Shown: piece after piece, positions 23,945 to 33,078 of the stretch
Layout of the letters: each line of letters starts with the position of its first letter
How positions within the stretch are numbered: position 1 is the stretch's first letter
Assembly (NCBI GenBank): GCA_044237765.1
Contig: JBIIEQ010000010.1
Location: 1 to 64,000 of the forward strand
Origin: UBA6136 sp044237765
GTDB taxonomy: Bacteria; Pseudomonadota; Gammaproteobacteria; Methylococcales; Methylococcaceae
DNA length: 64,000 bases
Direction: 5' to 3'
The notes under the pieces: generated by a model
Seen by the model: the letters and a program-made list of their open reading frames with translations, nothing else
Databases searched by the model: none
What the model was told of the DNA's origin: nothing
Made by a program: the position numbers and the translations under genes

Positions 23945-24950
23945 GAGTCTTTATCTTCAGTTGTGTGAGTAGTTGCTCGCCAAAGGCGTCGGGGAGTTGA
24001 GCCTGTAACGGGATGTACCAATGATTCGGGTTCGCGAATTGCCGGCATTTGACGGCGTCCTTCTCTGTCATGAACAGGGGGCTGGAACCGGCGAAAGCGA
24101 GGTCTTCGCGCCGGTAGGCATGATGGTCCGGAAAGGCGCGGCTCTCCACGGTAAGTCCCCGCCGTCGCAAATCGTCAAAAAACCGTTGCGGGTGGCCAAT
24201 GCCCGCCATCGCATAGGTCTTCTCTCCCGCGAAATGGTCGAGGGGACGGTGCTGCTCGGGGTTGGCCAGGTTGACGGCAGCGTTACTGGCCAGTGACATG
24301 ACGATGCTGTCCTCGGGGCCGGTGCCGGAATAAATGACCCAGTCGACGGTTTCAAGGCGCGCAGGCGGTTCGCGCAGCGGGCCGGCAGGGAGGCAGTGAC
24401 CGTTGCCGAAGCCGCGGACGCCATCCACCACGGCAATCTCGATGTCGCGGGCCAGCGCATAGTGTTGCAGGCCATCGTCGGCAATGAGAATGTCGCAGTT
24501 ACCGGCGGCCAGCAGGGTGCTTCCGGCTTCGGCTCTTCGCGGATGGATGCATACCGGGCAGCCACTGCGGCGTGCGATGAGGACGGGTTCGTCGCCAGCT
24601 TCCTCGGGTGTCGTCTCTAGGCCGACGATCAGCGGGCGGGACTGCTTCTTTCCGCCATAACCCCGACTGATGATACCGGGACGATATCCATGATGCTTCA
24701 ACAAGTCGGCGAGCCATAGCGTCAATGGCGTTTTGCCGGTGCCGCCCACGGTGAGGTTGCCGACGACGATCACCGGCACGGGGAGCCGGTCGACCTTTTT
24801 GCGGTCCCGTCGATAGGCGTTTTGTCGCGCCCTGACGGCCTGTATGAAGAGTTTTTCCGCTCCCGTCAGGAAAGGACTGGGAGCGGGGGTTTCATACCAC
24901 TGACGTTGCAACCATGAATGGAGGGATTGGTTCAGGCTCACGGGGATCAA
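23925..24950 (-). CDS. lpxK: Tetraacyldisaccharide 4'-kinase
   Basis: 341 residues. The P-loop VIVVGNLTVGGTGKTPL, GIISRGYGG, GDEPVLIARR and LIADDGLQHYALARDIEI are LpxK landmarks. It phosphorylates the lipid A precursor at the 4' position at the inner membrane. The reading start is TTG at 24950, overlapping the exbD stop (TTGA); a GTG nine bases on is an alternative. It forms a unit with exbB, exbD and ycaR, as in many gammaproteobacteria. Confidence 0.95.
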   Translation of the reverse strand: MIPVSLNQSLHSWLQRQWYETPAPSPFLTGAEKLFIQAVRARQNAYRRDRKKVDRLPVPVIVVGNLTVGGTGKTPLTLWLADLLKHHGYRPGIISRGYGGKKQSRPLIVGLETTPEEAGDEPVLIARRSGCPVCIHPRRAEAGSTLLAAGNCDILIADDGLQHYALARDIEIAVVDGVRGFGNGHCLPAGPLREPPARLETVDWVIYSGTGPEDSIVMSLASNAAVNLANPEQHRPLDHFAGEKTYAMAGIGHPQRFFDDLRRRGLTVESRAFPDHHAYRREDLAFAGSSPLFMTEKDAVKCRQFANPNHWYIPLQAQLPDAFGEQLLTQLKIKTHGQKTA

Positions 24951-25375
24951 TGCCCGGGGCTGCTTTGTGCGGCGAAGCTGATGTGCTGATAGCCCAGCTG
25001 TCCGGCGGCATCCAGGACCGTGATGACCGATTGATGGGTCGTGTTGCGATCGGCGTCGATGGTGATCAGCGGGTCGGGGTTGTCGCCGGCTGCTTCCTTC
25101 AGGGCTTGCTTCACAGTCTCTAGCTGGTTGTCTGTAAGCTCGCGCTGATTGATTCGGTATTGGCCTGCCGGGTTGATGACGATCTCAAGGCCGGTGTTTT
25201 GGGTAGGCGTCTGCGCCGTCCCCGCGCCCGGAGCTTCCGGGAGGCTGATGCGCAGCTGCGCCTCCCGGCTAAAGGTGGTGGTCAGCAGGAGAAAGATCAA
25301 CAGCACGATGAGCACGTCGATCATGGGGATCAGGTTGAGTTCGGGTTCGTCGCGGTGTCGGGGACGGAAGTTCAT
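24947..25375 (-). CDS. exbD: ExbD/TolR-family biopolymer transport protein
   Basis: 142 residues: one membrane helix with the conserved Asp (LNLIPMIDVLIVLLIF), then a periplasmic domain ending in ITIDADRNTTHQSVITVLDA. With ExbB it converts proton motive force to mechanical work on a TonB-type partner or outer-membrane processes. It lies 13 bases after exbB and overlaps lpxK. Confidence 0.92.
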   Translation of the reverse strand: MNFRPRHRDEPELNLIPMIDVLIVLLIFLLLTTTFSREAQLRISLPEAPGAGTAQTPTQNTGLEIVINPAGQYRINQRELTDNQLETVKQALKEAAGDNPDPLITIDADRNTTHQSVITVLDAAGQLGYQHISFAAQSSPGH

Positions 25376-25388
25376 GTTGACGGTCCGA

Positions 25389-26006
25389 TCAGGAAGGGCG
25401 ATTGAGTGCGCCGATCAGCTCCACAGCTTCCTCCTCCATGCGCACCGTCAGCTCGGCCACCCTGCCTTGAAAATAACGGTAGAAGATCAGTGTGGGAATG
25501 GCCACTGCAAGACCCGCCGCCGTGGCAATGAGGATTTCGGAAATGCCGCCGGCGAGTTGTGCGGGGTTGGCGATATCGCTTCCCGCTGAAGAGAAGGTCG
25601 CAAAGACCTTCATCATGCCTAGTACGCTGCCAAGCAGGCCAAGATAGGGTGAGATGGAGGCAATGGTGCCCAGCGTATTCAGGTAGCGCTCCAGATCATG
25701 TACCACCTGGCGACCGGCTTGCTCGACGTTTTCCTTCATGACCTCGCGCCCTTCTTTTTGGCTGGAGAGGGCTGCGGCAACAATGGTGCCCAAGGGAGAA
25801 CCGGTTTTGAGATTGCGCAGGGCCACGGCATCCAGCTTCTGATTACGGTGCAGGTCCCACACTTGGGGGATGAGTTCGGCGGGCATGATCCGCGCGGTTC
25901 TCAGCGCCCAGAGCCGCTCTCCAATGATGGCCATCGCGACGACGGAGCAGGCAAAGATGGGGGCCATCATCCAGCCGCCCAGTTTGATGATTTCTAGCAC
26001 GATCAA
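25389..26006 (-). CDS. exbB: ExbB/TolQ/MotA-family proton channel
   Basis: 205 residues with three membrane helices: GGWMMAPIFACSVVAMAIIG, TIASISPYLGLLGSVLGMMK and EILIATAAGLAVAIPTLIFY, the usual ExbB core with its Thr and Pro/Gly residues. The first codon used is TTG 26006; GTG 26000 would also fit. It forms the first gene of the leftward exbB-exbD-lpxK-ycaR unit. The usual msbA is missing between exbD and lpxK. The promoter should be in the divergent gap to the fae-like gene (26007-26191). Confidence 0.92.
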   Translation of the reverse strand: MIVLEIIKLGGWMMAPIFACSVVAMAIIGERLWALRTARIMPAELIPQVWDLHRNQKLDAVALRNLKTGSPLGTIVAAALSSQKEGREVMKENVEQAGRQVVHDLERYLNTLGTIASISPYLGLLGSVLGMMKVFATFSSAGSDIANPAQLAGGISEILIATAAGLAVAIPTLIFYRYFQGRVAELTVRMEEEAVELIGALNRPS

Positions 26007-26191
26007 TGCACTCGCTTGGTGGTGTGTGACAGGCGGTTTGGTTTGGGGCCTGGATCGCCATTACCTCATTGATTCTAACATCCGCAACATCGCCTCGAGG
26101 TTTTTGGGGAAGCGGGATCAGGTTGCGGCGTCCGGGTGGGCTCCGGATAATCCGGGAGGTTATTCAGCTATTGAACACAGGAGTCAAAAAG

Positions 26192-26740
26192 ATGAGCGAG
26201 AGAATTATCATGCGGACTGGCGAGGCCCTGGTTGCAGGTGGTCCGCCTTTCACGGCGGCCGAGCCTGAGGTGGTCATCGGTGAACTGGACGGGCCCTTTG
26301 GCACGGCCTTCGCCAATCTCCTGGGTGATCAGGTCAAGGGTCATACGCGGGTCCTGGCGCTCATGAATACGGACATGATGGTGCGCCCCGCCACGCTGAT
26401 GGTCAGCAAGGTGACGGTCAAGGCGACTGCGTATACCAATATTCTCATGGGGACTGTCCAGGGTGCGATTGCCAATGGTGTGCTGGATGCGGTGCGTAAC
26501 GGCACTATCCCCAAGGAAAAGGCCAACGATCTGGGGATAATCGTCTCGGTCTGGCTTAATCCCGGAATTACCACTGTTGCGGATCTTGATCATGAAGCGC
26601 TATTCACCATCCATCGCGAGGCTACCCGCAGGGCCTTGGAGAAAGCGATGAAGTGTGAGCCCAGCGTTGATTTCCTTCTGGAAAACCAGGAAAAGCTCGT
26701 TCACAAGTACTACCAGAATGCCCTGGACGCCCGCAAATAG
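26192..26740 (+). CDS. Formaldehyde-activating enzyme (Fae) homologue
   Basis: 182 residues. The Fae pattern is visible: TGEALVAGG near residue 9, TAFANLLGDQVKGHTRVLAL, RPATLMVSKVTVKA, NGTIPKEKANDLGIIVSVWL and HREATRRALEKAM. Fae condenses formaldehyde with tetrahydromethanopterin in methylotrophs. In true Fae the catalytic His follows shortly after GEALVG.GNEVAH; here that stretch reads GGPPFTAAEPEVVIGE with no His. I therefore call it a Fae paralogue, probably with altered or lost activity. AGGAG lies about 8 bases upstream. It stands alone between divergent exbB and lptM. Confidence 0.75.
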   Translation: MSERIIMRTGEALVAGGPPFTAAEPEVVIGELDGPFGTAFANLLGDQVKGHTRVLALMNTDMMVRPATLMVSKVTVKATAYTNILMGTVQGAIANGVLDAVRNGTIPKEKANDLGIIVSVWLNPGITTVADLDHEALFTIHREATRRALEKAMKCEPSVDFLLENQEKLVHKYYQNALDARK

Positions 26741-26824
26741 CCGAACCACTGAGCTCGAGACCGTCTGGCTGGGGTGTTTTCGATTAGAATGCGGGGCTAT
26801 GTTTTTGATCAATTCACGAATGTC

Positions 26825-27004
26825 ATGATAAGAATCGAGCGAACGGCGTGGCTTTTTGTATCCGCCTTTCTGCTGTTTGGGTGTGGTCAGAAAGGACCGC
26901 TGTACATGGAGGGACGTGAGCCGCTTTCGTCGGGCAAAGCCCAAGCGCCGAGGCAGGCACCCGCCCAAAAGGCCCCTGAAGTCGAACCTTCCGCGCCCAA
27001 TTAA
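26825..27004 (+). CDS. lptM: LPS translocon maturation lipoprotein LptM (YifL-like)
   Basis: 59 residues: IERTAWLFVSAFLLFGCGQK is a lipoprotein signal with Cys followed by GQKGPLYM, the family signature, then a Pro/Ala-rich tail. LptM assists assembly of the LptDE LPS translocon at the outer membrane. The stop TAA shares a base with the lysA ATG. lptM-lysA-dapF order is common. Confidence 0.9.
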   Translation: MIRIERTAWLFVSAFLLFGCGQKGPLYMEGREPLSSGKAQAPRQAPAQKAPEVEPSAPN

Positions 27005-28254
27005 TGGATCACTTCAACTATCGCGGGACGTCTTTGTACGCCGAGGACGTCCCCCTGACTGACATTTCGGCGAAATTCGGCACCCCCTGTTACGTGTATT
27101 CTCGTGCCACGCTGGAACGGCACTGGCATGCCTTCGACAATGCCTTTGCAGCGCATCCCCACTTGGTGTGCTACGCCGTCAAGGCGAATTCCAATCTGGC
27201 TGTATTGAATGTGCTGGCGCGTCTCGGTTCGGGTTTTGACATCGTCTCCGTTGGTGAATTGGAGCGGGTGCTCGCGGCCGGGGGCGAGCCCGCGAAAATT
27301 GTCTTTTCCGGGGTGGGCAAGCGTGAGGACGAATTACGCCGTGCACTGGAAGTCGGGATCCGTTGCTTCAACGTCGAGGTGCCCGGCGAACTGGATCGGT
27401 TGAATCGTATCGCGGGTGAATTGGGTCGCGCGGCGGCCGTTTCCTTGCGTGTCAACCCAGACGTCGACGCGCAGACACACCCCTATATTTCCACCGGGCT
27501 GAAAGAAAACAAATTCGGCATCGACGTGGATGAGGCAATGGCTCACTATCGACGAGCTGCGGCGATGCCTCATCTCGAGGTGGTAGGAATCGATTGTCAT
27601 ATCGGATCTCAGCTGACCTCGCTGGAGCCTTTTGTCGATGCTCTGGATCGAGTCTTGCTCATTGCTGAGCGGCTCAGGGAGGAGGGGATTGTTATCCGTC
27701 ATCTCGATCTGGGTGGCGGCCTGGGAATTCGTTACAACGATGAAACTCCGCCCGAACCGGCCGCCTATGCAGAGGTGCTGTCACGCCGACTTCAAGGTCT
27801 GGATTACGAGATCTTCATCGAGCCGGGCCGGGCCATAGTCGGCAATGCGGGCATCCTGCTGACGCGGGTGCAATATCTGAAGACGAACGGGACCAAGCGT
27901 TTTGCCATTGTTGATGCCGCCATGAACGACCTGATCCGGCCTTCGCTTTATCAGGCATGGCAGGCCATTCTTCCGGCTCAGCGCAATGAGCAGGCGGAGC
28001 CTCACTGTTACGATGTGGTGGGGCCGGTCTGCGAAACCGGTGATTTTCTCGGTAAGGATCGTGAGCTTGCCATTGCGGAAGGGGATTTGCTGGCGGTGCG
28101 TTCTGCGGGAGCCTATGGTTTCTGCATGAGCTCCAACTATAACTCCCGTCCTCGTGTGGCTGAAATTCTGGTGGATGGGTTCAAGACCCATCTGGCAAGA
28201 CCCCGTGAAACGGTGGCCGAACTGTTTCTAAGCGAACGGATATTGCCGGATTAG
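27004..28254 (+). CDS. lysA: Diaminopimelate decarboxylase
   Basis: 416 residues. The PLP-lysine region is CYAVKANSNLAVLNVLARLG (K near residue 60). HIGSQLTSLEPFVDA, DLGGGLGIRY, EPGRAIVGNAGIL and CETGDFLGKDRELA follow, the usual alanine-racemase-like barrel plus beta domain. It catalyses the last step of lysine synthesis from meso-diaminopimelate. It starts at the lptM stop. Confidence 0.96.
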   Translation: MDHFNYRGTSLYAEDVPLTDISAKFGTPCYVYSRATLERHWHAFDNAFAAHPHLVCYAVKANSNLAVLNVLARLGSGFDIVSVGELERVLAAGGEPAKIVFSGVGKREDELRRALEVGIRCFNVEVPGELDRLNRIAGELGRAAAVSLRVNPDVDAQTHPYISTGLKENKFGIDVDEAMAHYRRAAAMPHLEVVGIDCHIGSQLTSLEPFVDALDRVLLIAERLREEGIVIRHLDLGGGLGIRYNDETPPEPAAYAEVLSRRLQGLDYEIFIEPGRAIVGNAGILLTRVQYLKTNGTKRFAIVDAAMNDLIRPSLYQAWQAILPAQRNEQAEPHCYDVVGPVCETGDFLGKDRELAIAEGDLLAVRSAGAYGFCMSSNYNSRPRVAEILVDGFKTHLARPRETVAELFLSERILPD

Positions 28255-28257
28255 TTC

Positions 28258-29088
28258 ATGTTGCTGAAATTCGTCAAGATGCAGGGCTTGGGCAACGACT
28301 TTGTCGTTATCGATGCGGTTCGGCAAAAAGTCCAGCTATCGCCCGAGAAAATCCGGTTTATTGCCGATCGGCATTTTGGTGTGGGCTGTGATCAGGTCTT
28401 GCTGGTCGAGTCGGCTCATCATGCTCATGCCGATTTTCGTTACCGAATCTTCAATGCCGACGGCAGTGAAGTCGCGCAATGCGGTAATGGGGCGCGCTGT
28501 TTTGCCCGATTCGTGCGTGAGCAGGGCTTGTCTGACAAGGACGAAATTCAGGTGGATACGGATGCGGGTCGGTTGGCGCTCCGGCAGACCGATGCTGGGC
28601 AAGTGGTGGTCAATATGGGGGTTCCGCGTCATGCTCCAGCGGAGATCCCGCTGAGGGTTGAGTCAGAGCAGTTCCTTTATGCGGTTGAGATCGACGGACA
28701 GTCGCATTCCTTTGGCGCGGTTTCCATGGGTAATCCGCATGCTGTGCTGGTGGTCAATGATGTCGATTCCGCTCCGGTGGAGTCATTGGGTCCCCGTTTG
28801 GAAAGTCATCCCTTGTTTCCCGAGCGAGTCAATGTCGGCTTCATGCAGGTTCTTGATGAGCATCAAGTCTGGCTGCGCGTTTTCGAGCGCGGCTCGGGTG
28901 AGACGCTGGCTTGTGGTAGTGGGGCCTGTGCGGCCTCCGTGGTCGGTATTGAGCAGGGATTGCTTACCAGTCCGGTGTCCGTGGAGTTGCCTGGCGGCCC
29001 ATTGACCATCGAATGGCTGGGGCGGGGTCATCCGGTTTATATGAAGGGCCCGGCCAAAACAGTTTTTGAAGGAACTATTGAAATATGA
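28258..29088 (+). CDS. dapF: Diaminopimelate epimerase
   Basis: 276 residues. The catalytic pair is QCGNGARCFARF and ETLACGSGACA, one Cys on each side. MQGLGNDFVVIDA is the family opening. It converts LL- to meso-diaminopimelate for lysine and peptidoglycan. It is 3 bases after lysA and overlaps the DUF484 gene by ATGA. Confidence 0.97.
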   Translation: MLLKFVKMQGLGNDFVVIDAVRQKVQLSPEKIRFIADRHFGVGCDQVLLVESAHHAHADFRYRIFNADGSEVAQCGNGARCFARFVREQGLSDKDEIQVDTDAGRLALRQTDAGQVVVNMGVPRHAPAEIPLRVESEQFLYAVEIDGQSHSFGAVSMGNPHAVLVVNDVDSAPVESLGPRLESHPLFPERVNVGFMQVLDEHQVWLRVFERGSGETLACGSGACAASVVGIEQGLLTSPVSVELPGGPLTIEWLGRGHPVYMKGPAKTVFEGTIEI

Positions 29089-29789
29089 ACCCCCTCATTT
29101 CGCCTCAGTTGGATAACGCCAGTTTGACTCCAGAAGAGGTTGAAGCTTACCTCCGGGCCCATCCTGCTTTTTTTCAGGATCATCTGTCGCTGCTGGAAGG
29201 GATGACGGTGCCGCACCCAAGCGGGGAGGCTATTTCCCTGGTTGCTCGGCAACTGGATTTGCTGAGGGAAAAGAATCATCGCTTGCACAAGCAGCTGGAT
29301 GAACTGGTACAAATCGCTCGTGATAACGATGCCCTGTATCAGCGTATCCACCAACTGACCCTGACTCTTTTGGAAGCGAAAAGCGTCGAGGACGTTTTGG
29401 CCAGCCTGGATTGGGGTTTGCACCAATACTTTCAGACGGATTTCGTTGTCATTCGTATCCTGGAGCCTCACCGGGAAAGCGCAATTTCCAATCTGTTCGT
29501 GGTCGCGGATAGCCCCGATGTTGCGTGGTGTGAAAGTGTCATCGATGGGGATAAACCCCTTTGTGGAAAACCCGATGCCGAACATGTGGGTTTTTTGTTC
29601 GGCAAAGACGCCGAGGTGGTTCAATCCTATGCCGTCATCGCGCTGCGCCACGCCGGCTTGCGTGGGATCTTTGCGATCGGTAGCCGTGATGCACAACGGT
29701 TTAATGCCGATATGGGGTCGGTTTTTCTGCGGCAGATGAGTGAAGTGCTGGCGGCTAAGCTGTCTGCTCTCGTCAATGATTTGTTCTGA
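29085..29789 (+). CDS. DUF484 family protein
   Basis: 234 residues. It opens with VEAYLRAHPAFFQDHLSLLE, then a coiled section (LDLLREKNHRLHKQLDELVQ) and a GAF-like domain with DFVVIRILEPHRES. DUF484 genes typically lie between dapF and xerC, as here; the function is unknown. It starts by ATGA overlap with dapF. Confidence 0.93.
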   Translation: MNPLISPQLDNASLTPEEVEAYLRAHPAFFQDHLSLLEGMTVPHPSGEAISLVARQLDLLREKNHRLHKQLDELVQIARDNDALYQRIHQLTLTLLEAKSVEDVLASLDWGLHQYFQTDFVVIRILEPHRESAISNLFVVADSPDVAWCESVIDGDKPLCGKPDAEHVGFLFGKDAEVVQSYAVIALRHAGLRGIFAIGSRDAQRFNADMGSVFLRQMSEVLAAKLSALVNDLF

Positions 29790-29794
29790 CTGGC

Positions 29795-30730
29795 TTGGAT
29801 AGTTTCGCCCGCTGCCAGATCGACATCTACCTGGATCGATTGCGCTTTCAGCAGCAGGTGTCTGCTCACACGCTGGATGCCTATGCTCGTGACCTCCGCC
29901 AGTTGGTAATTTTCTGCGGTGAACGAGAAATCTCTGCCTGGGCAGAGTTGCATCCGGCTGACCTGCGTGATCATGTGGCGCAACGTCACCGCAATGGTCT
30001 GGGTAGCCGAAGCCTGCAGCGAGCACTGTCTTCCGTTCGCGGCTTTTTCGATTTTCTGATCCGGGAAGGTGAGCTCGAGCGCAATCCAGCCGCCGGACTC
30101 CGGGCGCCAAAAGCCCCCAAGACCTTGCCGAAGCTGCTCGATGTTGACCAGATGATCGGACTCCTGGAGGCACCCGTTGATGATGTGCTGGAGTTGCGCG
30201 ATGTCGCCATGTGGGAGCTCTTTTACTCGTCAGGTCTGCGCCTGACCGAACTCACGTCTTTGGATCTGGTAGACCTTGATCTGCCGGCCGGTTCGCTTCT
30301 TGTGAGACAGGGCAAGGGTCGCAAATCGCGGCATGTCCCAGTCGGCAGGTGCGCCAGAAGTGCGCTTGAGCGCTGGCTTCTGGCACGTAAGCAGATCGTT
30401 GCCGCTGCTGAGCCTGCGCTATTTCTGAGCCGTCGCGGTGTTCGCATCGCTCAGCGAACCGTGCAGGCGCGATTGGATCGCTGGCAAAAAAAGCAGGGGA
30501 TTCCGGAGCATATCCATCCCCACATGCTGCGCCATTCCTTTGCCAGTCATCTTCTCGAGTCAAGCGGCGATTTGCGAGCAGTGCAGGAGTTGCTGGGTCA
30601 CGCCAATCTCAGCACAACTCAGGTCTACACCCACCTCGATTTCCAGCATCTTGCCAGTGTTTACGACCGAACCCACCCACGAGCCCGAGCCAGCGACTCA
30701 AGGCAGAAGGTAAAGAACAGTGCCGAGTAG
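29795..30730 (+). CDS. xerC: Tyrosine recombinase XerC
   Basis: 311 residues. Catalytic residues are all present: R149 in SSGLRLTEL, K173 in RQGKGRKSR, H243/R246 in HPHMLRHSFASH, H269 in LLGHANLS and Y278 in QVYTHL. Residues 1-90 are the N-terminal SAM-like DNA-binding domain. With XerD it resolves chromosome dimers at dif. The start is TTG at 29795, five bases after the DUF484 stop. Its place after DUF484 is canonical, which argues against a phage integrase. Confidence 0.95.
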   Translation: MDSFARCQIDIYLDRLRFQQQVSAHTLDAYARDLRQLVIFCGEREISAWAELHPADLRDHVAQRHRNGLGSRSLQRALSSVRGFFDFLIREGELERNPAAGLRAPKAPKTLPKLLDVDQMIGLLEAPVDDVLELRDVAMWELFYSSGLRLTELTSLDLVDLDLPAGSLLVRQGKGRKSRHVPVGRCARSALERWLLARKQIVAAAEPALFLSRRGVRIAQRTVQARLDRWQKKQGIPEHIHPHMLRHSFASHLLESSGDLRAVQELLGHANLSTTQVYTHLDFQHLASVYDRTHPRARASDSRQKVKNSAE

Positions 30731-30748
30731 CCGCTTTATCTTCGTTTA

Positions 30749-30772
30749 GCCGACAGGAAACGGCGTTTTTTT
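30749..30772 (+). terminator. Terminator after xerC
   Basis: GCCG, loop ACAGGAAA, CGGC followed by a run of seven T (with one G) closes the lptM-xerC run. The stem is only 4 bp, but the T tract is strong. Confidence 0.45.
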
Positions 30773-31038
30773 GTTGGCTCGGAATTAAAAAATGCAAATT
30801 CACAAAAATTAGGCTAAGATGATCCCACAGAGGCGGTTCGAGTGACGACCTCCCCCCCATCCAGTCCAGCTTGGGCCGCTTCTGTATCCTCCCCTTCCTA
30901 CGTCCCCCAAACAGCTTTATCCCGTCGGGATAGATCCATTCCCATTTGTGTTTGCATTGACCCTGGTGTTGCAGATGGGGTGAGAAAGCGTTGTTGTATA
31001 CTCCCTCGCGCTAGAGCTAACGCAACAGGATTTCCAGT
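30773..31038. other. Intergenic region upstream of the DUF2333 gene
   Basis: With the xerC terminator this gap is about 308 bases. No gene is seen. An AT-rich patch lies at about 30782-30820. TATACT in GTTGTATACTCC (about 40 bases before ATG 31039) is a good -10, but no -35 was found at normal spacing. The 'acctccccccc' C run at 30850 is unexplained. Confidence 0.3.
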
Positions 31039-32067
31039 ATGTCAGTACCAGACCCGTCAGAAAACGAGATGCAGAATCCCGCTCCCAAGAAGAAGGGGTC
31101 TAATCTGCAGTCTTGGCTTGAGAACCGCATTTTTGCTCGGGTTCTCGGGGGTCTCCTGGGTATCTGCCTGATCATGTATGCCCTGGGTTGGTACTGGAGT
31201 CGTGAACCCAAACCATTTGATGTCGTCGAGGAGGCAGCCGAGGCTGCCAACGTCCAGAACCCCAAGGAATTGCCCCTGGGATACACCTATTCGACGACGC
31301 TGATCGAGATTGCCAATACCTTGCTGCACAAGCCGGGCGGCTTTTTGATGAACGACGTATTCCCGCCGAGTGTCATGCTGGACAATATTCCCAATTGGGA
31401 ATTGGGCGCGCTGATTGCGCTGCGCGATGCCACGACCGCACTGCGTAACAATATTGCCCGCTCGCAAACCCAGTCCCAGGAAGATCCCGACCTTTCCAAG
31501 GGGGAACCCTTTCTTTACTTCGATTACCGATCCTGGCAGCTGCCATCCTCGGAATCCGAATACGAAAAGGGGATAGAGTCCCTCGAGGCCTATCGCGAGC
31601 GCCTAAGGAAGCGAGATGCCAATTTCTATGCCCGTGCCGATAACCTTCGCCAGTACCTTGAGGTTCTGGAGAAACGCTTGGGAGACTATTCCAACCGCTT
31701 GAGTGCTAGTACCGCCGACCGATTGCCGGAGGGGTCAGAGGAGCGGCACACGGAGTTGGGGCGCACGCCCTGGCTGAAGCTGGATGATCGCTTTTTTGAG
31801 GCGCGGGGTTATGCGTGGGCGGCGATGCTGGTGCTGAAGGCCATCGAGTTCGACTTCAGGGATATTCTCGGCAACAAGACGGCGCTGGTTTCTTTGCAGC
31901 AGATCGTCAGGGAGCTTGAAAACAGTCAGGAATCCCACTTGAGTCCGGTCATTCTGAACGGCAGTGGCTTCGGTCTTTTTGCCAACTACTCGCTCACACT
32001 GGCCAATTACATTGCACGGGCCAACGCGGCAACGATCGACCTTCGGAGCTTGTTGCAGCAAGGCTAA
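31039..32067 (+). CDS. DUF2333 family membrane-anchored protein
   Basis: 342 residues. A cytoplasmic tail of about 35 residues precedes one membrane helix (VLGGLLGICLIMYALGWYW), then a large periplasmic domain with GGFLMNDVFPPSVMLDNIPN, DFYRSWQLPS-type residues and SLLQQG at the end. DUF2333 is of unknown function and common in gammaproteobacteria. It is followed by a strong terminator, so it is probably a single-gene unit. Confidence 0.88.
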   Translation: MSVPDPSENEMQNPAPKKKGSNLQSWLENRIFARVLGGLLGICLIMYALGWYWSREPKPFDVVEEAAEAANVQNPKELPLGYTYSTTLIEIANTLLHKPGGFLMNDVFPPSVMLDNIPNWELGALIALRDATTALRNNIARSQTQSQEDPDLSKGEPFLYFDYRSWQLPSSESEYEKGIESLEAYRERLRKRDANFYARADNLRQYLEVLEKRLGDYSNRLSASTADRLPEGSEERHTELGRTPWLKLDDRFFEARGYAWAAMLVLKAIEFDFRDILGNKTALVSLQQIVRELENSQESHLSPVILNGSGFGLFANYSLTLANYIARANAATIDLRSLLQQG

Positions 32068-32084
32068 ATCGGGTGTTTCCGGAA

Positions 32085-32113
32085 ACAAAAGGCGCCGCTA
32101 TGGCGCCTTTTGT
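32085..32113. terminator. Bidirectional terminator between DUF2333 gene and rsgA
   Basis: ACAAAAGGCGCC (32085-32096), loop GCTAT, GGCGCCTTTTGT (32102-32113) is a perfect 12-bp repeat with A and T tracts on both sides, between convergent genes, so it can serve both. Confidence 0.85.
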
Positions 32114-32139
32114 TTGTCGGTTAGCTGAACTCTTCGATT

Positions 32140-33078
32140 TCAGGCGAGGTGCATTTTGCCCAGGAGCTTGACGAACCGTTCATAGCGGAAAGCATCGATC
32201 CGGCCCTCCTCAACCGCCTCGCGTACGGCGCAACCTTTGTCCTGAAGGTGTCGGCAGTCGTTGAACTGGCACTGGGTCAATAATTCCCGAAACTCACGAT
32301 ACCCTGAGGACAGGTCGGCGGCGTTCATTTCTGCCAGGCCAAAAACCGCGACGCCTGGGCTGTCGATCAGATCGCCCCCCTCCGGGAGGTGGTATAGCAT
32401 GGCCGCGGTGGTGGTATGCCGGCCGAGGCCGGCCTTTTCCGACAGTTCTCGTGTGCGCAGATTTTTTCCGGGCAGCAGCGCATTGGTGAGTGATGACTTG
32501 CCGACGCCGGACTGACCGGCCAGCATGCTGCAACGGTTCTTGAGGCTTCCCCGGAGTTCCCCAAGACCTTCCCCCGTTTTCGCGCTGACAAGGTGGCACA
32601 CATAGCCGATCGCCTGATAGGTGGCCAGCGTGTCCTCGACGGCCGAGCGTTGCGTTACGCGGTCAGCCTTGTTGATGACGATGCAAACATCCAGTGAACG
32701 GTGTTCGCTGGCGGCGGCATACTGATCTACCAATAGCCAGTCAGGTTCGGGTTCCGGTGCCACCACGACCACCATTTGATCGAGGTTTGCTGCTACCGGT
32801 CGGATCCGCCCGCCATGGGCGGGCCGGGTCAGCAGGCTTCTGCGCGGAAGAATCTTCTCCACTCGTCCCAAATCGCCATCCTGAGGGGACCAGAGGACCC
32901 GGTCGCCAACCGCTAGGGTTCCGAGTTGTCGGCGGGTGTGACAGAGCACTATATTTTTGTCTGGCCCCTCTACCGCCAGGGCCTGTCCTAGGTGGCTGAG
33001 GATGAGTCCTTCCAAGAGCCCAAAGGACGGGGTGGCGGCTGGCTGGTCCGGTTCCTTGCCCGGAGCGGATGGGCTCAT
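32140..33078 (-). CDS. rsgA: Ribosome small subunit-dependent GTPase A
   Basis: 312 residues. It has the circularly permuted GTPase order: IVINKADRVT (G4), then AGQSGVGKSSLTNALLPG (G1), then DSPGVAVFG (G3). The C-terminal zinc finger is CQFNDCRHLQDKGCAV, and the amino end is an OB-fold-like region. It checks late 30S maturation. It overlaps the M48 protease gene by ATGA and is next to orn, as in many gammaproteobacteria. Confidence 0.96.
   Translation of the reverse strand: MSPSAPGKEPDQPAATPSFGLLEGLILSHLGQALAVEGPDKNIVLCHTRRQLGTLAVGDRVLWSPQDGDLGRVEKILPRRSLLTRPAHGGRIRPVAANLDQMVVVVAPEPEPDWLLVDQYAAASEHRSLDVCIVINKADRVTQRSAVEDTLATYQAIGYVCHLVSAKTGEGLGELRGSLKNRCSMLAGQSGVGKSSLTNALLPGKNLRTRELSEKAGLGRHTTTAAMLYHLPEGGDLIDSPGVAVFGLAEMNAADLSSGYREFRELLTQCQFNDCRHLQDKGCAVREAVEEGRIDAFRYERFVKLLGKMHLA

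Noticed and set aside
29037..30173. Long antisense open frame opposite dapF, DUF484 and xerC
   Set aside because: It crosses three real genes on the other strand and its translation has no protein-like motif.
29795..30730. Phage or genomic-island integrase
   Set aside because: It is XerC by sequence and by the dapF-DUF484-xerC context, with no attachment site or phage genes nearby.
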